Source: an uncultured Oscillospiraceae bacterium
GTDB taxonomy: Bacteria; Bacillota_A; Clostridia; Oscillospirales; Oscillospiraceae
Direction of reading: 5' to 3'
Assembly: GCA_900754605.1 (NCBI GenBank)
Contig: CAAEDK010000102.1
Coordinates: 1 to 28,518 of the forward strand
DNA: 28,518 nucleotides
Below the pieces are notes generated by a model, which did no database searches, had not been told where the DNA came from, and saw nothing but the letters and a program-made list of their open reading frames with translations. The position numbers were made by a program, and so were the translations under genes. How positions within the stretch are numbered: the stretch's first letter is position 1; each line of letters begins with the position of its first letter. Shown here piece by piece: positions 1 through 7,649 of this stretch.

Positions 1-72
1 CGGTGAAGGACCCTCTCTATTCTTTGGATCAGGTGCTACTTTTCCGTTCTCTGCGCTTTTTGTTCCACAAGA
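1..72 (-). ncRNA. T-box leader RNA, 5' part (stem I region), cut by the window edge
   Basis: Read leftward, the RNA that starts near position 70 contains GCAGAGAACGGAAAAGTAGC followed by AGAGAGGG. This order resembles stem I of a T-box leader: a GA-rich kink-turn region, the AGTA motif, then the AGAGAG element. T-box leaders sense uncharged tRNA and control aminoacyl-tRNA synthetase or amino-acid genes in Firmicutes. The specifier codon, antiterminator and regulated gene would lie beyond the left edge. A promoter of near-consensus form sits at the right distance upstream. The family assignment rests on short motifs only. Confidence 0.5.
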
Positions 73-76
73 CAGT

Positions 77-105
77 ATATTATCATTCCCGCCGCGCCGT
101 GTCAA
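77..105 (-). promoter_or_regulatory. Sigma-A-type promoter for the T-box transcript
   Basis: On the minus strand there is a perfect -35 box TTGACA (100-105), a 17-base spacer and a -10 box TAATAT (77-82). Transcription would start near position 70 and enter the T-box-like leader. The -35 box falls in the loop of a perfect 10-bp inverted repeat (88-115). Confidence 0.65.
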
Positions 106-115
106 GCGCGGCGGG
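88..115. repeat. GC-rich inverted repeat around the -35 box
   Basis: Perfect arms CCCGCCGCGC (88-97) and GCGCGGCGGG (106-115) have an 8-base loop. On the plus strand the hairpin is followed by ATTTTTT, like an intrinsic terminator, but I see no plus-strand gene that would need one. Its position over the -35 box of the leftward promoter makes an operator equally possible. Confidence 0.5.
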
Positions 116-132
116 ATTTTTTCCGCTGATCG

Positions 133-160
133 ACCGGCAGACGTCAATACGTCCGCCGGT
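133..160 (-). repeat. Inverted repeat downstream of the SulP gene
   Basis: The arms ACCGGCAGACGT (133-144) and ACGTCCGCCGGT (149-160) pair with a single G-T wobble around a 4-base loop, 29 bases after the SulP stop codon. There is no run of T on the minus strand after it, so it is not a standard intrinsic terminator. It may still stabilise the 3' end of the transcript. Confidence 0.35.
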
Positions 161-188
161 GAAGGAAGCATATCCTCGCTTCCGATAT

Positions 189-1817
189 TCAAATCTTAGC
201 CGCCAGTTCCAATGCAGCATCGATGTTGGGGCAGAACCACTTCTCCCCAACCGCCTCATAAAAGCCTGACTTGCGCATCACAGACATGGGCTGCTCAGTT
301 ACATGTGATAGAATGAGCTGCATATCATGCCGTTGACACTCCTTCCACAGACGGGCCAGACCGTTCAGAGCAGTAATATCCAGGGCTGGAACACTGCCCA
401 TTCTCAAGATCATCACACGGTGAGTCTCTTTGGGGTCGATATGGGGGATCTGATCCGCCGCACCGAAGAACATAGGACCGTCGATCTCATAGACCATCAC
501 ATGCTCCGGCACATGACGGAATCGTCCCTGTGCATCCTTCTGGTCCTCCACATACTTCCACTCTTTGATTACTGCCACATTGGCCATCCGAGTCATAAAC
601 AGCAAACAGGCCAGGGACAGTCCCACGCCAATGGCCACCACCAAATCGAAGATCACCGTGAGGAAAAAGGTAAGCAGCAGCACCGCTGCATCGCTCTTGG
701 GGGAGCGGCGGACCACCTGAAGAAACGTCCGCCAGCCGCTCATATTATAGGCCACCATCAGCAGGATAGCAGCAATACAGGGCATTGGGATCAGAGCCGC
801 AAGGGGCATGAGGAATACCAGCGTTATCAAAACAACCACTGCGTGTACCATGCCGGCCACGGGGGAATTTCCGCCATTTTTAATGTTAGCTGCTGTCCGG
901 GCAATGGCGCCAGTGGCAGGGATCCCGCCGAACAGGGCCGAGGCGGTATTGCCGATACCCTGGGCTACCAGTTCCATGTTTGAGTTATGCCGCCCGCCGA
1001 TCATCTCATCGGCCACCACGCAGGATAACAGGGACTCGATGGCTGCCAGGATAGCAATGGTAAATGCGTCCGGAAGAACCGCCGCTACCGTTTCATAAGA
1101 CAAGGCAGGCAAAGCAAAGTGGGGCAAACCACCAGAAATCGTGTACAGGTCCCCGATGGTGTTCACCGGCAGCTTCAGAAGGCGCACCATAGCCGCCGTT
1201 GCAACCACCGCCACCAGAGACGCAGGCACTCGCTTAAAGAAGCGGGGCCAAACGATCTGAATCACCAGAGCGATGCACCCAATCACCAAAGCCCACAGAT
1301 TGACGGTGTCAAAGCAGGAAATAAATTCCTTCATCTTCTCCACAGTCTCAATTGGTGCGTTCTGGAACGTCACCCCAAAGAAATCCTTCAGCTGTCCCAC
1401 CACAATAGTCACGGCAATACCAGAGGTAAAGCCGGTTGTGATCGTATAGGGGATGAATTTGATCATGCTGCCCATGCGGAGAAGCCCCATAAGCACCAAC
1501 AGGATTCCAGCCAGAATGGTAGCCACCGCCAGACCATCCATCCCGTTTCGGGCTACGATCCCTGCTACAATGGCGGCAAAGGCCGCCGTTGGCCCCGCAA
1601 TTTGCACCTTGCTCCCGCCTAAGGCAGATACTAAAAAGCCCGCCACGATGGCGGTGTACAGGCCCTGCTCTGGGGACACCCCAGAAGCCAGGGCCAGCGC
1701 AATGGATAGGGGTAATGCGATGATTGCCACAATGACGCCGGCAATCAGGTCCTTCATCAGCTTTTCCCTGGAGTAGTCCGCCAGGGAGCGCAGCAGCTGC
1801 GGACGCAGTTTTTCCAC
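189..1817 (-). CDS. SulP-family anion transporter with C-terminal STAS domain
   Basis: This 542-aa inner-membrane protein should move an inorganic anion such as sulfate or bicarbonate; the substrate cannot be read from sequence. The N-terminal two thirds is a chain of hydrophobic segments with the SulP pattern, including GVSPEQGLYTAIVAGF and IAGPTAAFAAIVA near the start and GGIPATGAIARTAANIKNGG in the middle. The last ~110 residues form a soluble STAS-like domain with VPALDITALNGLARL. I chose the GTG at 1817 because GGAGAGAGAG lies just upstream and the family begins at this point; a longer frame upstream adds a Cys/Lys-rich stretch atypical of the family. A promoter is visible at 1913-1941. 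The gene stands alone between the MATE gene and the T-box unit. Confidence 0.9.
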   Translation of the reverse strand: MEKLRPQLLRSLADYSREKLMKDLIAGVIVAIIALPLSIALALASGVSPEQGLYTAIVAGFLVSALGGSKVQIAGPTAAFAAIVAGIVARNGMDGLAVATILAGILLVLMGLLRMGSMIKFIPYTITTGFTSGIAVTIVVGQLKDFFGVTFQNAPIETVEKMKEFISCFDTVNLWALVIGCIALVIQIVWPRFFKRVPASLVAVVATAAMVRLLKLPVNTIGDLYTISGGLPHFALPALSYETVAAVLPDAFTIAILAAIESLLSCVVADEMIGGRHNSNMELVAQGIGNTASALFGGIPATGAIARTAANIKNGGNSPVAGMVHAVVVLITLVFLMPLAALIPMPCIAAILLMVAYNMSGWRTFLQVVRRSPKSDAAVLLLTFFLTVIFDLVVAIGVGLSLACLLFMTRMANVAVIKEWKYVEDQKDAQGRFRHVPEHVMVYEIDGPMFFGAADQIPHIDPKETHRVMILRMGSVPALDITALNGLARLWKECQRHDMQLILSHVTEQPMSVMRKSGFYEAVGEKWFCPNIDAALELAAKI

Positions 1818-1912
1818 GTTCTCTCTCTCCTTTTTCTTCTTCGGGCAGACCGCCGAGGGGCAGACTCCCCGTGGACCGCACTTTCTTAACGGTCTCTTTA
1901 CACACAACACCT

Positions 1913-1941
1913 ATCATACGGGATACCAAAGAAAAAAGCAA
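1913..1941 (-). promoter_or_regulatory. Promoter of the SulP gene
   Basis: On the minus strand TTGCTT (1936-1941) and TATGAT (1913-1918) are separated by 17 bases. The leader to the GTG start is about 90 bases. The match to sigma-A consensus is good but not perfect. Confidence 0.55.
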
Positions 1942-2060
1942 GTAAAACTGCAAAATAACCATTCCTTTCTGATCGATATGCAGGATGGACGCCAAATATA
2001 GTTTCTCACTTCCATGATTTGATGTCCCAATATCAGCATTAAACTGTGTTTCTATTCCAT

Positions 2061-2103
2061 CAATATAAATGCGGGATGTGAAACACATCCCGCATTTATA
2101 TTG
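2061..2103 (-). terminator. Perfect 20-bp palindrome, likely terminator of the MATE gene
   Basis: Two perfect 20-base arms (2061-2080 and 2084-2103) flank a 3-base loop, 37 bases after the MATE stop codon. The stem is AT-rich outside and GC-rich inside (core GCGGGATGTG), so the RNA hairpin would have A-rich and U-rich flanks in both directions. It probably ends the MATE transcript. Such a long perfect palindrome is unusual for a simple terminator. Confidence 0.6.
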
Positions 2104-2139
2104 ATTATGTTGAAATAAGCCACAGATATCTCTGGAATG

Positions 2140-3498
2140 TTATCGGACAGTAGGCCCCGCCATAGGCATCTCCCGCTTCCACCGCTGGAGTTGCCGCAGG
2201 TAAAAGGCTACCCCCAAGCTGCCCGTAATAATCTCTGAAAGTGGATAGGCAAACCAGGTCGCCCCCAGGCTAATTTTGGAAAAGAGCCAAAACAGAGGGA
2301 TCAGGCAGAAAATCTGCCGCACCACCGACAGCAGCAGGCTGGGGCCTGCCGCTCCGATTGCCTGGAAAAATACCGGCGGCATCAAGGAGAGCACAGCAGG
2401 AATAAAACTTAGTCCGATGATACGGAAGGCTGGCACCCCGATGGCCAACACTGCAGCCTCCTGGGAAAACAGGCCAATCAGTCGGTCCGGGATACACTCA
2501 AAGCTGACTACACCCACCAACATAAAAATCAGAGAAATCCCGCAGGAGTCATACAGGATTCTCTTGCAGCGGTCATAGGCCAGGCAGGCGAAATTATAGC
2601 TGAGGATAGGTACAATACAAGTCTGAAGACCATTGAGTGGAATAAAGAAAAAGGACTGTAGTTTATAATATAAGCCCAGCACAGTCACTGCGTCATCCGA
2701 AAAGCCCGCTAAAATCATATTCAGCGCCATAATATATATGGTATACAGCATCTGCATAAAAATAGATGGATACCCCAGGCGATAAATCTGTTGGATATAC
2801 TTTTGCATCACGATCAGCTTGGGGGGACGCCGGAAGCCCACAATCCCAGTGATAGCCGCCGCCACACATTGTCCCACCACAGTAGCGGCAGCTGCTCCGG
2901 CGATACCCATACCAGGCGCAGGACCCAGCCCAAAAATTAGGATGGGGTCCAGCACAATGTTCGTCAAGGCTCCTGCGATCTGCGCCAGCATGGGAAGGCG
3001 CATATTGCCTCCCGCCTGAAGCACCTTGGTCCAGATGCTCTCCAGAAAGATTCCAATACTGCCCACACATACAATATTCCCATAGAGCACTGCATCAGCT
3101 ACTGCATCCGAAGAGGTAGCCGAGGTGCGCACATAGGGCTCCATCATAAAGAGCATGGCCGCCGCAAATCCTGCCCAGCTGATGATGGCCAGCACCATTC
3201 CCGTTCCGGCCGTACAATCGGCCGCCCGCTTCTTTCCAAACGCATACATCCGGGCCATATAGGTATTCACACCCACACCTGTCCCAACCGCAATGGCAGT
3301 GATGATCAGCTGGACTGGAAAAATGACAGACAGGGCCGTCAAGCCGCTGTTGGAGTACTGACCCACAAAGTAACTATCCACAATATTATAGAGGGCCTGA
3401 ATCAACTGGGCCAGCATCACCGGAGGGGCAATACGCAGCAGGATCTTCCAGACGCGCTCCGTCTGAAAATAGCGGTCATCCACAGCTGTCTGACTCAT
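2140..3498 (-). CDS. MATE-family multidrug/sodium antiporter
   Basis: This 452-aa protein has about twelve hydrophobic segments in two homologous halves and fits the MATE efflux family (NorM/DinF/MepA type), which exports drugs or metabolites using Na+ or H+ gradients. Typical pieces are IAPPVMLAQLIQALYNIVDSY near the N-terminus, reading into FVGQYSNSGLTALSVIFP, and the second-half start LGYPSIFMQMLYTIYIMALN. The length is normal. I chose the ATG at 3498 because GGAAGGGAG lies six bases upstream; the frame is open for 23 more codons but without a ribosome site. It has its own promoter, a leader hairpin and a downstream palindrome, so it is probably a single-gene unit. The substrate is unknown. 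Confidence 0.9.
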   Translation of the reverse strand: MSQTAVDDRYFQTERVWKILLRIAPPVMLAQLIQALYNIVDSYFVGQYSNSGLTALSVIFPVQLIITAIAVGTGVGVNTYMARMYAFGKKRAADCTAGTGMVLAIISWAGFAAAMLFMMEPYVRTSATSSDAVADAVLYGNIVCVGSIGIFLESIWTKVLQAGGNMRLPMLAQIAGALTNIVLDPILIFGLGPAPGMGIAGAAAATVVGQCVAAAITGIVGFRRPPKLIVMQKYIQQIYRLGYPSIFMQMLYTIYIMALNMILAGFSDDAVTVLGLYYKLQSFFFIPLNGLQTCIVPILSYNFACLAYDRCKRILYDSCGISLIFMLVGVVSFECIPDRLIGLFSQEAAVLAIGVPAFRIIGLSFIPAVLSLMPPVFFQAIGAAGPSLLLSVVRQIFCLIPLFWLFSKISLGATWFAYPLSEIITGSLGVAFYLRQLQRWKREMPMAGPTVR

Positions 3499-3531
3499 TC
3501 TGTTCTCCCTTCCCGACTCATTCAAAATCCC

Positions 3532-3562
3532 GGCTCCCGCCTGGCAATATGCCGCGGGAGCC
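3532..3562 (-). promoter_or_regulatory. Leader hairpin of the MATE gene, possible attenuator
   Basis: Arms GGCTCCCGC (3532-3540) and GCGGGAGCC (3554-3562) enclose a second small stem GGCA/TGCC. In the leftward RNA the hairpin is followed by GGGATTTTG. It sits between the promoter and the ribosome site, where a conditional terminator would be, but the U-run is short. Confidence 0.4.
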
Positions 3563-3570
3563 GACAAATT

Positions 3571-3598
3571 ATGATACCATTTCGAGAAAGAACTTCAA
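3571..3598 (-). promoter_or_regulatory. Promoter of the MATE gene
   Basis: On the minus strand TTGAAG (3593-3598), a 16-base spacer and TATCAT (3571-3576) form a plausible sigma-A promoter directly upstream of the leader hairpin. Confidence 0.5.
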
Positions 3599-3895
3599 GA
3601 GGTAAAATGGGTAAATCCTGCTGGTTTTCCACTGATTTTATCGGCTTTCTGACAACAACTACATTCTATGCCCCAGGTCATACGAAGTAAATGGATCCAA
3701 GTCCTGAGATCTCATCCTTCTGTCTATACTGATTTTACACAGACACCACTGGTGAGAGACCGAAGCGCCTTCGACCTGATCCACCTCATCAGCACATGGC
3801 ACCCTTGCTAGCCGCCTGCTCGTCTCACTTAAAAAGCTTCGCTTTTGAGACCCCAGTTTCTTACATTCCGCTTGGAGTAACAATTGCCTTCCAGC
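3599..3895. other. Intergenic stretch of about 300 bases without a convincing gene
   Basis: No good gene is visible. A minus-strand frame (3659-3997) is open but runs through the rnc terminator and has no ribosome site. On the minus strand there is a hairpin built from GTCTCA and TGAGAC (3827-3856) with an inner AAAGC/GCTTT stem, and a GC-rich stretch after it. It may be a dispersed repeat or a small RNA; the sequence alone does not decide. Confidence 0.35.
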
Positions 3896-3926
3896 AAAAA
3901 AATTCCCGGCCGCAGCCGGGAATTTT
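3896..3926 (-). terminator. Intrinsic terminator of rnc
   Basis: In the leftward RNA, arms AAAATTCCCGGC and GCCGGGAATTTT (3899-3926) close over a 4-base loop and run into seven U. It lies 72 bases after the rnc stop codon. Confidence 0.85.
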
Positions 3927-3998
3927 GGGAACGCGCCTTCCAGCGCGGCTCTATTTTGCTCACAAAGGAGTTTGGAGATCATCCACCGCTCCTTCAAC

Positions 3999-4670
3999 CT
4001 ATCCCTTCAATTTAGAAATCGCAGCCTTGGCAGCCATTTGCTCGGCCTCTTTTTTGCTGTGTCCTTTGCCGCAGCCGGCCACTTTCCCGTTCAGATCCAC
4101 CTCTACGAAGAAGCGCTTGTCGTGGTCAGGGCCTTCCTCGCCAGTCAGGCGATATTTCAAAACCTGGCCGCTCTCCCGCTGAACCAACTCCTGAAGGGCC
4201 GTCTTATAGTCCCGCGGACTGGTCAAACCCTCTACCTCCCGGCAGAGGATATATTGCTGTATGATCTTTCGGGCTGAACCGATCCCACCATCCAGGTAGA
4301 CTGCGGCCAGTACTGCCTCCACAGCATCCGCCTGGATAGAAGGACGCTTCCGGCCACCGCCAGCTTCCTCGCCCTTACCAAGATGCAGATACTCGCCCAA
4401 ATGCAGGGCCTCCGCTACCTCTACCAAACTCTCCTCACATACCAAGGCCGCCCGAGTCCGGGTCAATTCTCCTTCCGGCAGATCCGGGTGGTTGCGGTAC
4501 AGGTGGTCAGCCACTACCATTCCCAGAATAGAATCACCCAGGAACTCCAGCCGCTCATTGCTCTGGAGACGTCCCCGGCTCTCATTGGCACAGGAACTGT
4601 GGGTCAGTGCATTTTCCAGCAGGGCAGAATCCTGAAATTCATAGCCCAGCTTCTCTTCCAACGTGGTCAT
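3999..4670 (-). CDS. rnc: Ribonuclease III
   Basis: This 223-aa endonuclease cleaves double-stranded RNA in rRNA precursors and some mRNAs. The N-terminal RIII domain has the signature ERLEFLGDS (residues 40-47 region) and the second acidic cluster ADAVEAVL with Asp115 and Glu118. A double-stranded-RNA-binding domain follows from about residue 152 to the end (YKTALQELVQ ... GHSKKEAEQMAAKAA). I chose the ATG at 4670 because GAGGAG lies eight bases upstream; 40 more codons are open upstream but run back through the acpP terminator hairpin. It follows acpP, a common order in Firmicutes, though smc, often next, is not here. Expression probably comes from the acpP promoter by readthrough. Confidence 0.96.
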   Translation of the reverse strand: MTTLEEKLGYEFQDSALLENALTHSSCANESRGRLQSNERLEFLGDSILGMVVADHLYRNHPDLPEGELTRTRAALVCEESLVEVAEALHLGEYLHLGKGEEAGGGRKRPSIQADAVEAVLAAVYLDGGIGSARKIIQQYILCREVEGLTSPRDYKTALQELVQRESGQVLKYRLTGEEGPDHDKRFFVEVDLNGKVAGCGKGHSKKEAEQMAAKAAISKLKG

Positions 4671-4710
4671 CAGAACCACTCCTCGTTCTTTGGTTCGACA
4701 GGCAAGCAAA

Positions 4711-4730
4711 ACTCCGCCGGTTGGCGGAGT
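4711..4730 (-). terminator. Hairpin between acpP and rnc, partial terminator
   Basis: Arms ACTCCGCC and GGCGGAGT with a 4-base loop are followed on the minus strand by TTTTG. It is 22 bases after the acpP stop. The short U-run suggests incomplete termination, which would give much more acpP than rnc mRNA. Confidence 0.55.
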
Positions 4731-4752
4731 TCTGCGATGTATGTCGTTTGGA

Positions 4753-4986
4753 TCAGTCGATCTTGTTCTGGAGGAACCGGACCAGATCACCCACCGACTT
4801 GATGGAGGATGCTTCCTCCTCGGTCAGTTCATCAATATCAAATTCCTCTTCCAAAGCCATGGACAGATCCACAATATCCACAGAATCTGCGTTCAGATCA
4901 TCTTCAAAGGAGGTATCCATGGTAATGGAATCCGCATCCACATTGAACTGCTCCGCGATCAGTGCGCATACCTTTTCAAAAATCAT
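4753..4986 (-). CDS. acpP: Acyl carrier protein
   Basis: This 77-aa acidic protein carries growing fatty acyl chains on a phosphopantetheine arm. The attachment site is Ser35 in [10 protein letters not shown]; most ACPs have DSLD, so the Val after Ser is a mild variant. Helix II ([17 protein letters not shown]) and the acidic profile are typical. An AAGGAG site precedes the ATG. The neighbour plsX acts in phospholipid synthesis, which uses acyl-ACP. The gene has its own near-consensus promoter within the 113-base gap after plsX, as expected for a very abundant protein, and a hairpin after its stop may separate its level from that of rnc. Confidence 0.97.
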   Translation of the reverse strand: MIFEKVCALIAEQFNVDADSITMDTSFEDDLNADSVDIVDLSMALEEEFDIDELTEEEASSIKSVGDLVRFLQNKID

Positions 4987-5031
4987 AGCTGACTGCTCCT
5001 TTTGCTGTGCTCCAGCATAGTTTCTTTTCCT

Positions 5032-5060
5032 ACTATATGCAGAAACTCTCTGCCTGTCAA
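5032..5060 (-). promoter_or_regulatory. Promoter of acpP
   Basis: On the minus strand a perfect TTGACA (5055-5060), a 17-base spacer and TATAGT (5032-5037) lie about 45 bases upstream of the acpP start. This is one of the best promoter matches in the window. Confidence 0.8.
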
Positions 5061-5099
5061 TAGGGAATCCGGAATTTCTGTATATTCACCGGAAAATTG

Positions 5100-6131
5100 T
5101 TATTCTGCCTCCAAGATGTCCAGCCGCATCTCATCGATATGATCCGATATATTTTCAATGATCCCGGCAGAGGCGAATTGATTGGCCTGTCGGATGGCAT
5201 TTTTGATGGCATAGGCATCAGAGGAACCATGCGCTTTGATCACCGGCTTGGAAATACCCAGCAGAGCGGTCCCGCCCACCTCACTGGAACTCATCATCTT
5301 TTTAAACTTTTTCAGCCCGTCAGAGACCATGGCGGCCGCCAGCTTCGTCATCAGGTTTTTCATAAAAATGCCCTTGATTTCCTTGGCCAGGAACAGTCCT
5401 GTCCCCTCCATGGTTTTTAGGAAAATATTTCCTGAGTAGCCGTCGGCTACGATGACGTCCACCGCGCCCTCCACTGCCTCCCGGGCCTCGACATTGCCCA
5501 CAAAACAGATGCGGCCCTCTTCCCCCGCCTTTTTCAGCAGGGGGTATACCGTAGTCTGAAGTTCCGTACCTTTGGATGGCTCCACCCCAATGTTCAGCAA
5601 CCCCACCTTAGGCTGAGGACGGCCCAGAACATACTCAGCATAGTAGGAACCCATATAGGCAAACTGGATCAGATACTCCGGCGGACATTTCACGTTGGCT
5701 CCCGCATCAATCAGCACTGCACCCCCGTTTCCAGTCGGCACAACTGGAGCCAGGGCAGCACGGCGAATTCCCCGGATCCGCTTAATCAGCAAGGTGGCCG
5801 CACCCAACAGGGCACCAGTGGAACCGGCGGACACAAAAGCATCCCCCTCCCCCGCCTTGAGCAGATTCAGCCCCACCGTTAGAGAAGAGTCCTTCTTCTC
5901 CCGAAAGGCCGTAGCCGGGTTATCACAAATCTCCACCACCTCAGAGGCGTGGGCGATTTCCACTCCAGCGGGCAGTTCACGAATGCCATTTTCCTCCAGA
6001 ATTTTCAGAATATCCTCTCCCCGGCCCACCAGGGTGATGGCCACTCCATACTCTTTGTTCGCCTGAATGGCTCCCATGACAGGCGCCTGTGGGGCGTTGT
6101 CTCCGCCCATGGCATCCACGATGATCTTCAT
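5100..6131 (-). CDS. plsX: Phosphate acyltransferase PlsX
   Basis: PlsX makes acyl-phosphate from acyl-ACP, the first step of PlsX/PlsY phospholipid synthesis, as a peripheral membrane enzyme. The 343-aa protein starts with the family signature MKIIVDAMGGDNAP and has SAGSTGALL, GLLNIGVEPSKG and VADGYSGNIFLKTMEG, all hallmark blocks. The length is normal. The ATG at 6131 is chosen because the family begins at MKIIVDAMGGDN; the frame is open 23 codons further upstream without family sequence. It sits 65 bases after trmFO and 113 bases before acpP. No FapR gene or clear FapR site is seen. Confidence 0.96.
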   Translation of the reverse strand: MKIIVDAMGGDNAPQAPVMGAIQANKEYGVAITLVGRGEDILKILEENGIRELPAGVEIAHASEVVEICDNPATAFREKKDSSLTVGLNLLKAGEGDAFVSAGSTGALLGAATLLIKRIRGIRRAALAPVVPTGNGGAVLIDAGANVKCPPEYLIQFAYMGSYYAEYVLGRPQPKVGLLNIGVEPSKGTELQTTVYPLLKKAGEEGRICFVGNVEAREAVEGAVDVIVADGYSGNIFLKTMEGTGLFLAKEIKGIFMKNLMTKLAAAMVSDGLKKFKKMMSSSEVGGTALLGISKPVIKAHGSSDAYAIKNAIRQANQFASAGIIENISDHIDEMRLDILEAE

Positions 6132-6196
6132 TGCTACATCACTCTTCTTTCTTATGACAGGCCAGCAGCCTTGCTCTGAGCAGCTGGAGCGTTGCT

Positions 6197-7501
6197 TCAA
6201 GCCAGGTCCAGCTGCCCCAGGGCCTCCAGAGCTCGCTTCGACAACTCTGCATTTTTGTTTCGCTTGCCTTTGACCCGATAACCCAGCTGTGGGATCAGGC
6301 CAAAGTTCACATTCATTGGTTGAAAGTTTACCACACTTGGGTCACTGATGTAAAGGGCCAGCGCCCCCATAGCGGTCTCCCGTGGGAAATCGATGTGGCT
6401 CTTCCCCTCCAACTCCCGGGCCAGTTCCATTGCCGCCAAACAGCCAGAGGCTGTAGATTCCACATAGCCCTCCACTCCAGTAATCTGTCCGGCAAAGCGG
6501 ATACGCGGCTCTGTTCGTACTCGGAAATAGCGGTCCAGCAGCCTGGGAGAGTCCAGGAATGTATTCCGGTGCATCACCCCATAGCGCACATACTCTGCAT
6601 TCCTCAAAGCGGGAATCATGGAGAATACCCGCTTTTGCTCCGGCCATTTCAAGTGAGTTTGGAATCCCACAATATTATAGATAGTACCTTGGGCGTTGTC
6701 TTTGCGCAGCTGTACCACAGCAAAGGGCTCCCGTCCGGTTTTGGGGTCCTTTAATCCCACCGGTTTTAGCGGCCCGTAACATAGGGTATCCCGTCCCCGG
6801 CGGGCCATCACCTCCACAGGCATACATCCCTCAAAAACCCCGGCATCCTCAAAGCCGTGGACCTCTGCTTCCTTAGCAGTGATCAAAGCCTCCCAAAAGC
6901 TTTGGTACTCATCCTCTGTCATGGGGCAGTTGATGTAGTCCGGCGTCCCCCGGTCGTACCGTGAGGCAAACCAGGCGCTTTCCATATCCACACTTTCGAA
7001 AGTGACCAGCGGAGCTGCTGCGTCAAAGAAATGCAGATAACCGTTCTGTGGATATCGCCGGGAGATCGCCTCTGCCAGAGGGTCGGAGGTCAGCGGCCCG
7101 CTGGCCACGATGACCTGTCCCTCCGCCGGAAGATCTGTGACCTCACCCTCCTCCACGGTAATCATGGGGTGGCTCCGGATCTTCTCCGTAATGGCTTCGG
7201 CGAAGGCATGGCGGTCTACCGCCAGCGCCCCCCCCGCCTCTACCCGGTGATCATCCGCACAGGCCATGATGAGGGAGCCGCAGCGGCGCAGTTCTTCCTT
7301 CAGCAGTCCAACCGCATTCTCCAACTGATCGGAGCGCAGGGAGTTAGAACACACCAGTTCGCCGAAAGCCGGACTGTGGTGGGCTGGGGTCATCTTTTTG
7401 GGCTTCATCTCCCGGAGCGTCACGGGGATCCCCCGCCGAGCCAGCTGCCAGGCAGCCTCGCTGCCCGCCAGGCCCGCTCCGATCACAATTACAGGTTCCA
7501 T
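6197..7501 (-). CDS. trmFO: Methylenetetrahydrofolate-tRNA (uracil-5-)-methyltransferase TrmFO
   Basis: TrmFO forms 5-methyluridine at position 54 of tRNA using methylene-tetrahydrofolate and FADH2. The 434-aa protein begins with the FAD-binding motif VIVIGAGLAGSEAAW and continues with ELVCSNSLRSDQLENAVGLL, both typical of the family. ARRGRDTLCYGPLKPVGL holds a conserved cysteine region, and the C-terminus has FQPMNVNFGLIP. The start at 7501 is set by AGGAGGG seven bases upstream; 16 extra open codons lie before it. The order dprA-topA-trmFO is the common Firmicutes one. The 3' end lies close to plsX. Confidence 0.96.
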   Translation of the reverse strand: MEPVIVIGAGLAGSEAAWQLARRGIPVTLREMKPKKMTPAHHSPAFGELVCSNSLRSDQLENAVGLLKEELRRCGSLIMACADDHRVEAGGALAVDRHAFAEAITEKIRSHPMITVEEGEVTDLPAEGQVIVASGPLTSDPLAEAISRRYPQNGYLHFFDAAAPLVTFESVDMESAWFASRYDRGTPDYINCPMTEDEYQSFWEALITAKEAEVHGFEDAGVFEGCMPVEVMARRGRDTLCYGPLKPVGLKDPKTGREPFAVVQLRKDNAQGTIYNIVGFQTHLKWPEQKRVFSMIPALRNAEYVRYGVMHRNTFLDSPRLLDRYFRVRTEPRIRFAGQITGVEGYVESTASGCLAAMELARELEGKSHIDFPRETAMGALALYISDPSVVNFQPMNVNFGLIPQLGYRVKGKRNKNAELSKRALEALGQLDLA

Positions 7502-7535
7502 GTGTCCCTCCTGATTCTGATTTTCCTTGCGTGTT

Positions 7536-7649
7536 TCACGGCTCGTCACCGCGCGTCTGTTCGTTCCACAGATAGTCGATGGTCACATCATAAAAATCGG
7601 CCATTTACCACAGGGCAGGCGCATCTGGCTCACGCCTCTCCGTCTGTAC
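7536..7649 (-). pseudogene. Broken C-terminal piece of an XRE-type helix-turn-helix regulator
   Basis: In one minus-strand frame the bases after and overlapping the topA stop codon encode RREPDAPALW, a TAA stop, then MADFYDVTIDYLW and a short tail. This matches the end of many XRE domains, whose last helices read roughly EPD...L.KMADFYDVTIDYL. The stop stands where a Lys codon (AAA or AAG) is usual, one base away. No N-terminal half remains, because upstream the frame is overwritten by the topA tail. I infer a relic of a small regulator gene; the stretch is short and chance cannot be excluded. Confidence 0.45.

Noticed and set aside
3..269. Plus-strand frame at the left edge
   Set aside because: It spans the T-box promoter, two inverted repeats and the end of the SulP gene, so it is not a gene.
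327..983. Plus-strand frame of 218 codons opposite the SulP gene
   Set aside because: It lies fully inside a well-supported transporter gene, has no ribosome site and its product is His/Gln-rich low-quality sequence.
3659..3997. Minus-strand frame of 112 codons after rnc
   Set aside because: It runs straight through the rnc terminator hairpin, has no ribosome site and matches no family known to me.
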